From the NCBI GenBank assembly GCA_032622095.1, contig CP136061.1, positions 167,529,107-167,593,106 of the forward strand: a stretch of DNA of 64,000 nt, in the 5' to 3' direction. Under the pieces are notes generated by a model. The model was not told the origin of the DNA and did no database searches. It saw nothing but the letters and a program-made list of their open reading frames with translations. Below, piece after piece: positions 58,563 to 64,000 of this stretch (its first letter is position 1; each line of letters begins with the position of its first letter). Source of the DNA: Siphonodentalium dalli. Taxonomy: Eukaryota; Mollusca; Scaphopoda; Gadilida; Siphonodentaliidae. Position numbers and translations under genes: made by a program.

Positions 58563-59559
58563 GGGAGTGACTAAAATGCAGAATGGGACGATGGGATGGG
58601 ACGGTATTGGGACGGTATGGGACGGTATTGGGACGGTATTAGAAAACCGGCTGTTTATCAATAATACAGCGTGTAGCGGCATAAAAATGGTTATATATAG
58701 TCGGAATTAACATTGCGTACATGGAGCAACAATTTAATAGTCTCATTCGCCAACACAAAGCTCATATTATCGGCTAAAAATAGACACGACGGAAATAGGC
58801 GATTACGGTCAAACGCAGAACGAAAATGTAAACAACAAATCACCCCATACATTCATATTTCCCTGTCCCACGGTGATATTTTTGCATAAAATGTTAGATT
58901 AACATCTTTTCGACATCAATGTAGCATTTTATTGACCATAATCAAGATGAAAACAACTTTTTTCGTCGATGGGACGGAAGCGAAATTGCAGAACGAAAAT
59001 GTAAACAAACACTAAATCATCCCATGCATTCACATTTCCCCGTCCCGCGGCGATATTTTTACATAAAATGTTAGATTAATATCTTCTCGACATCATTGTA
59101 ACATTTTATTGACCATAATCAAGATGAAAACATGTTTTTTTTCGCTGATGGGACGGATGAAAACAACTTTTTTCGTCGATGGGACGGAAGCGAAATTGCA
59201 GAACGAAAATGTAAACAAACACCAAATCACCCCATGCATTCACATTTCCCCGTCCCGCGGCGATATTTTTACATAAAATGTTAGATTAATATCTTCTCGA
59301 CATCATTGTAACATTTTATTGACCATAATCAAGATGAAAACATGTTTTTTTTCGCTGATGGGACGGTATGAGATAGGATGGGACGGTATTAGAAAACGCA
59401 GAACAGCTAAGATAGACCCCTAAACTTGCTGTTTATCAATAATACAGCATGTAGCAGCACCAAAATGGCTCTATATGGTCATCAGTGCAGCATTTTATTG
59501 GTGATCCCATTTTATTGACCATAATCAAGATTAAAACAACTTTTTTATTAGATAGGATG

Positions 59560-61200
59560 GGACGGTATTAGAAAACGCAGAACAGCTAACATCTTTTCGA
59601 CGTCATGATCATTAAAGATTAAAACAACTTATTTCGCTGATGGGATAGCAGCGGCAAAACGCAGAACGCAGTCCCAAGCGTCCAAGGTCCCAATCGTCTG
59701 GATACCTAGCTCCAGGGAAGCTCTAAAGATTTACACTCTTTATTGTGTATATCATGTATGTGACTCAACTGGGTCTACTGGATACCCATCGATATGGGAC
59801 AGAAGAGCTATGGTAAAACGCAGAACGATCGAAACATAACAAAATCAGTTTTTACTTACAAATTGTGTGGTAAATCCAAATATCACATGAGAGTACTATA
59901 AGAATTCACTATTAATGAACGTACAAGGAGAAACCAATATCAAAAACGTTTGACACGGCGTTAAATTGTTCACACTCTGTTCACGTCGGCACTGAGCTTG
60001 AGTTTACGTTGGCACTAAGCTTGTGTTTGCATAACTGGTGGCAGATGACACAGACTCTTTAGGGTGATGATATCGTCTCAGTGAGAATTACTCGCTGTTT
60101 GTGTTATGCACTTCCGAATGGTGTTGAGTATTCTACTATTCATGTATTTGAACGCTGTTCGAACCAGCAACATGTGGTTAATGGCAAACACATATCTCAT
60201 GGGTTATATAATATAAACAAAGAAACGCTCTTTATTATAATTACAAAACAACAAATTCATTCATATTTCGCCGTCCTATGGCGACTATTCTTGACATATG
60301 TTAGATTGATATATTCACGACATCCGTGTAACATTTTAATCTAGTTTAAAAGAACTTGTTTCGTCGATGGGTAAAATGCAGAACGGCCGCGGTAATGGCA
60401 GAACGAACATGTAGACCATAAATGCATTCATATTTTGCCGCCGTCCCATGACGATATTTCTGTACATAATATTAGAATAATATCTTCTCGACATCTGTGT
60501 AGCATTTTATTGACCATAATCAAGATTAAAACAATTTGTTTCGCTAATGGGACGGAAGTTGAAAAACCCAGAACAGCTTAGGAAATTGCAGAACGACATG
60601 TTCTGTTCGTAATTAAATATTGCTTACTCTAAAACATCATTCATCACATTCATATTTCCCCGTCCCACGGTGATATTTTTGCATAAAATGTTAGATCAAC
60701 ATCTTCTCGGCATCATTTTAGCATTTTATTGACCATAATCAAGATCAAAACTGTTTTCGCTGATGGGACAGCAGTCGTAAAACGCAGAAAAACCTTTGAA
60801 AATTGCAAAACGGGATGGGACGGTATTAGATGGTAAACACAAACATCGTGCACCGCATTCGTATTTCCCCGTCCCACGGTGATATTTTTGCATCAAACTC
60901 GACACCCTCACCTAAAATTGGGTTGTAGGGGAGGGGTTCCGCCCTTCCAAATCCTCCAGGGTCATTCCCAAATCTCCAATAAATGAAAAAAAATTCTCGA
61001 CATCATTGTAGAATTTTAATGACCATACTCAGATTAAATCAACTTTTTTCATCGATGGGAAAGAAGCGGCAAAACGCAGAACAACCTTAGGATATTGCAG
61101 AACGGTTTGGGACGTTATTAGATGGGATAAGACGGTATACATGGGACGGTACTAGCCGTGGTAGAAGGCCGAATGAACATGTAAACAACAAATTCATACA
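59560..61200. other. Foldback element interior, plus-oriented solo subrepeats
   Basis: Scattered, diverged subrepeats (gggacgg, gcagaacg, cataatcaagat) in the left-arm orientation, mixed with unique sequence. Frames are short. Confidence 0.6.
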
Positions 61201-61740
61201 TATTTCGACTTTACATGACGATATTTCAGGGGGGGGGGGGGCGGAAAAAACTGCAGACACATTGCAGGGTGGAAAAAACTGTTTTCTTCGGTTTGGGTAC
61301 CCCCCCCCCCCCCCCCAAAAACAAAACTGCAGTTTTTTTTCATTGACCATTGCCCCCCCCCCCCCCCAGAAAAATCGAATCTACCCCAGCCGGACAACAA
61401 CTCGGTTTTACCAGAAACCGAAACAAACACCGGAGCATATAATTCACGAGAAGGTGCTTGGTAACTTAGTTTAGATTATTATTATTATTATGTTTTCTGA
61501 TACCATTGGAGGAGAAATTGTTTGATACATGGGATAGTTCTGCAGTAAAAATTTGCCAGATAAGCGATCGCAGGGTAGAATTCTGCATTCGACTGGTAGA
61601 CACTGACATAGTCGGCATTATTAAGAGGGTTAATGGGGTCAATATCACATGTAAACCAAGACAGTGGTTATCCAAAATTATTTTATGTGGATTGTACTAC
61701 TCATGTATATATGATTTTGATATTAAGGTTAATCCATATG
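61201..61740. other. Foldback element centre with poly-G/C runs
   Basis: Poly-G at 61229-61241 and poly-C at 61301-61316 and 61352-61367. A frame starting at 61506 (EEKLFDTWDSSAVKIC, VEFCIRLVDTDIVG) spans unique sequence and then enters subrepeats. It has no recognised domain and is doubtful as a gene. Confidence 0.4.
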
Positions 61741-62975
61741 TGAATGCATGGGGTGATTTGGTGTTTGTTTACATTTTCGTTCTGCAATTTCGCTTCCGTC
61801 CCATCAGCGAAAAAAAACATGTTTTCATCTTGATTATGGTCATTAAAATGTTACAATGATGTCGAGAAGATGTTAATCTAGCATTTTATGTAAAAATATC
61901 GCCGCGGGACGGGGAGATGTGAATGCATGGGGTGATTTGGTGTTTGTTTACATTTTCGTTCTGCAATTTCGCTTCCGTCCCATCAGCGAAAAAAAACATG
62001 TTTTCATCTTGATTATGGTCAATAAAATGGGACCACCAATAAAATGCTGCACTGATGACCATATAGAGCCATTTTGGTGCTGCTACATGCTGTATTATTG
62101 ATAAACAGCAAGTTTAGGGGTCTATCTTAGCTGTTCTGCGTTTTCTAATACCGTCCCATCCTATCTCATACCGTCCCATCAGCGAAAAAAAACATGTTTT
62201 CATCTTGATTATGGTCAATAAAATGTTACAATGATGTCGAGAAGATATTAATCTAACATTTTATGTAAAAATATCGCCGCGGGACGGGGAAATGTTAATG
62301 CATGGGGTGATTTGGTGTTTGTTTACATTTTCGTTCTGCAATTTCGCTTCCGTCCCATCGACGAAAAAAGTTGTTTTCATCCGTCCCATCAGCGAAAAAA
62401 AACATGTTTTCATCTTGATTATGGTCAATAAAATGTTACAATGATGTCGAGAAGATATTAATCTAACATTTTATGTAAAAATATCGCCGCGGGACTGGGA
62501 AATGTTAATGCATGGGGTGATTTGGTGTTTGTTTACATTTTCGTTCTGCAATTTCGCTTCCGTCCCATCGACGAAAAAAGTTGTTTTCATCCGTCCCATC
62601 AGCGAAAAAAAAACATGTTTTCATCTTGATTATGGTCAATAAAATGCTACAGTGATGTCGAAAAGATGTTAATCTAACATTTTATGCAAAAATATCGCCG
62701 CGGGACGGGGAAATATGAATGCATGGGGTGATTTGGTGTTTGTTTACATTTTCGTTCTGCAATTTCCTACGGTTGTTCTGCGATTTAATACCGCTTCCGT
62801 TCCGTCCCATCAGCGAATAAAAACATGTTTTAATCTTGATTATGGTCATTAAAATGCTACAATGATGTCGAGAAGATGTTAATCTAACATTTTATGTAAA
62901 AATATCGCCGCGGGACGGGGAAATGTGAATGCATGGGATGATTTAGTGTTTGTTTATATTTTCGTTCTGCAATTT
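61741..62975 (-). repeat. Right-arm subrepeat array, period about 210 bp
   Basis: 'catggggtgatttggtgttt' recurs at about 61747, 61926, 62301, 62512, 62723, with a variant at 62934. Two successive 211-base spacings show recent tandem amplification of one arm only. Confidence 0.85.
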
Positions 62976-63407
62976 CGCTTCCGTCCCATCGACGAAAAAA
63001 GTTGTTTTCATCTTGATTATGGTCAATAAAATGCTACAGTGATGTCGAAAAGATGTTAATCTAACATTTTATGCAAAAATATCACCGTGGGACAGGGAAA
63101 TATGAATGTATGGGGTGATTTGTTGTTTACATTTTCGTTCTGCGTTTGACCGTAATCGCCTATTTCCGTCGTGTCTATTTTTAGCCGATAATATGAGCTT
63201 TGTGTTGGCGAATGAGACTATTAAATTGTTGCTCCATGTACGCAATGTTAATTCCGACTATATATAACCATTTTGATGCCGCTACACGCTGTATTATTGA
63301 TAAACAGCCGGTTTTCTAATACCGTCCCAATACCGTCCCAAATACCGTCCCATACCGTCCCAATACCGTCCCATCCCATCGTCCCATTCTGCATTTTAGT
63401 CACTCCC

Positions 63408-63415
63408 CTAAAAGA
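63408..63415 (+). repeat. 8-bp target-site duplication, right
   Basis: CTAAAAGA immediately after the element's last base. Confidence 0.92.
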
Positions 63416-63520
63416 CAAGCTTGGCGTTTTCAAATCTTTAAAAAGCCTTTTAAACGCTGTTTTCGGGTGAATTATGCGGGAATAGCACCAGTTAATTACT
63501 TATATGGCCCATTTTCGTAA
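63416..63520 (+). pseudogene. Host ORF continuation beyond foldback element
   Basis: With one copy of the duplication, the frame from 58269 continues as QAWRFQIFKKPFKRCF for 34 codons to TAA at 63518. A possible donor CGG|GTGAAT lies at 63466. The first codons repeat the QAWQF segment before the insertion, which supports a continuous ancestral sequence. Confidence 0.35.
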
Positions 63521-63784
63521 ATTAATCGACAATAGTGGCAGTAATGTCCCCGATTGGTTGGTTAATAGGGGGCGTGGTCACAAAATCAAAACATCGTCTT
63601 TTTACGCAGATTTCTTGTCGGTTTTTGGTCGATTTCTCTTTTTAAACATCAGTTGGACTCAGTTTTTTATTCAAAACATGTTGAATGGTTATCATTTATC
63701 ACTCTCATAGTCGAGCTTGGCGGTTTTGAACATTATATGCGAAGAATTTTTGACTTTTATATGACCGACCACCGAACCGCCAAG

Positions 63785-64000
63785 GGGTCCTACTAAACAA
63801 CGAACACAAACGAACATAAACGAACACAAACGAACACAGGTCCAAAAAGCGGAGTAGAAGGGTGAAATTTGGTTTATGGGTGCGCGTGGGTCCATTCTAT
63901 GTGTATGTGGTGTTATTTCCAACTTTGATGATTTATTTTTTGAGTTATTACCATTATTTGAATACAAAACTACTAAACAACGAACACAAACGAACATAAG
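63785..64000 (+). repeat. AACGAACACA simple repeat pair at window edge
   Basis: 'ctactaaacaacgaacacaa' with 'acgaacataa' occurs at 63792 and 63970, about 178 bases apart; a tandem repeat probably continues past the window. Confidence 0.75.

Larger units (their letters stand above)
58563..63407. mobile_element. Foldback DNA transposon, 4,845 bp, non-autonomous
   Basis: Perfect terminal inverted repeats start GGGAGTGACTAAAATGCAGA and lead into four (left) or five (right) units of GGGACGGTATT. Complementary arms continue for about 1.0 kb (left) and 1.4 kb (right). Both arms contain subrepeats with 'tttcgtcgatgggacggaag', 'gcagaacgaaaatgtaaaca', 'catttccccgtcccgcggcg' and 'accataatcaagatgaaaac'. 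No transposase is visible. Long subrepeated arms resemble Foldback/Galileo-type elements; the 8-base duplication is compatible with hAT, P or Merlin transposases. Confidence 0.9.

Noticed and set aside
61194-61474. Gly- or Pro-rich frames near 61.3 kb
   Set aside because: Translations of poly-G/poly-C runs.
61506-61859. 117-codon frame in the foldback centre as a transposase
   Set aside because: No DDE/D or zinc-finger pattern, and the second half is subrepeat sequence.
1-64000. CRISPR, rRNA, bacterial operons or a complete autonomous transposon
   Set aside because: No spaced repeat-spacer array, no conserved rRNA segments, intron-type splice sites throughout, and no intact transposase or reverse transcriptase frame.

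Overview
The window reads as nuclear DNA of a marine lophotrochozoan, most likely a bivalve mollusc. It is AT-rich, mostly non-coding, has GT-AG introns, and is saturated with short mobile elements. R1-type repeats with (GACG)n tracts and the frequent ACATGTAC motif are, from memory, common in bivalve genomes; the species cannot be fixed from sequence alone. There are no operons, ribosome binding sites, CRISPR arrays, rRNA or tRNA genes that I can see. Most long open frames are shadows of repeats.

Layout. 1-12 kb: dispersed repeats (R1, R2, R3, R4), one chromodomain exon at 3.5 kb, and a tandem repeat rich in AGGTCA-like half-sites at 4.4-5.0 kb. 12-18 kb: a GC-richer segment with a 302-codon mobile-element-type ORF on the minus strand, a large hairpin, a GCGCTTAAGCGC array, then a block of tandem repeats (377-387 bp duplication, GC-rich palindromic core, 24-bp minisatellite open in all six frames). 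21.9-31.4 kb: the best host gene, a minus-strand split gene whose exons join in phase into a protein resembling the DUF4806 family, with R4 and R2 elements in its introns. Possible 5' exons extend to 35, 39 and 44 kb. 34-45 kb: nested inverted-repeat elements, a double hairpin and a terminal exon with a Cys2-Cys2 zinc ribbon. 47-51 kb: duplications and a 306-bp satellite of about eight copies. 51-54 kb: MITEs and a truncated LINE reverse-transcriptase pseudogene. 55-58.6 kb: weak first-exon candidates and one good ORF start. 58.56-63.41 kb: a 4.8-kb foldback DNA transposon, bounded by a perfect 8-bp target duplication, that has split that ORF.

The mobile elements interact visibly. An R2 MITE with an 8-bp duplication sits inside an R4 element. 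An inverted-repeat element with a 5-bp duplication sits inside a larger inverted repeat. The GC-rich palindromic core at 16.7-17.5 kb recurs in opposite orientation in the satellite at 48-50.5 kb. I see no complete transposase or reverse transcriptase, so every element here looks non-autonomous or dead. Family letters R1-R7 are labels used only in this annotation.
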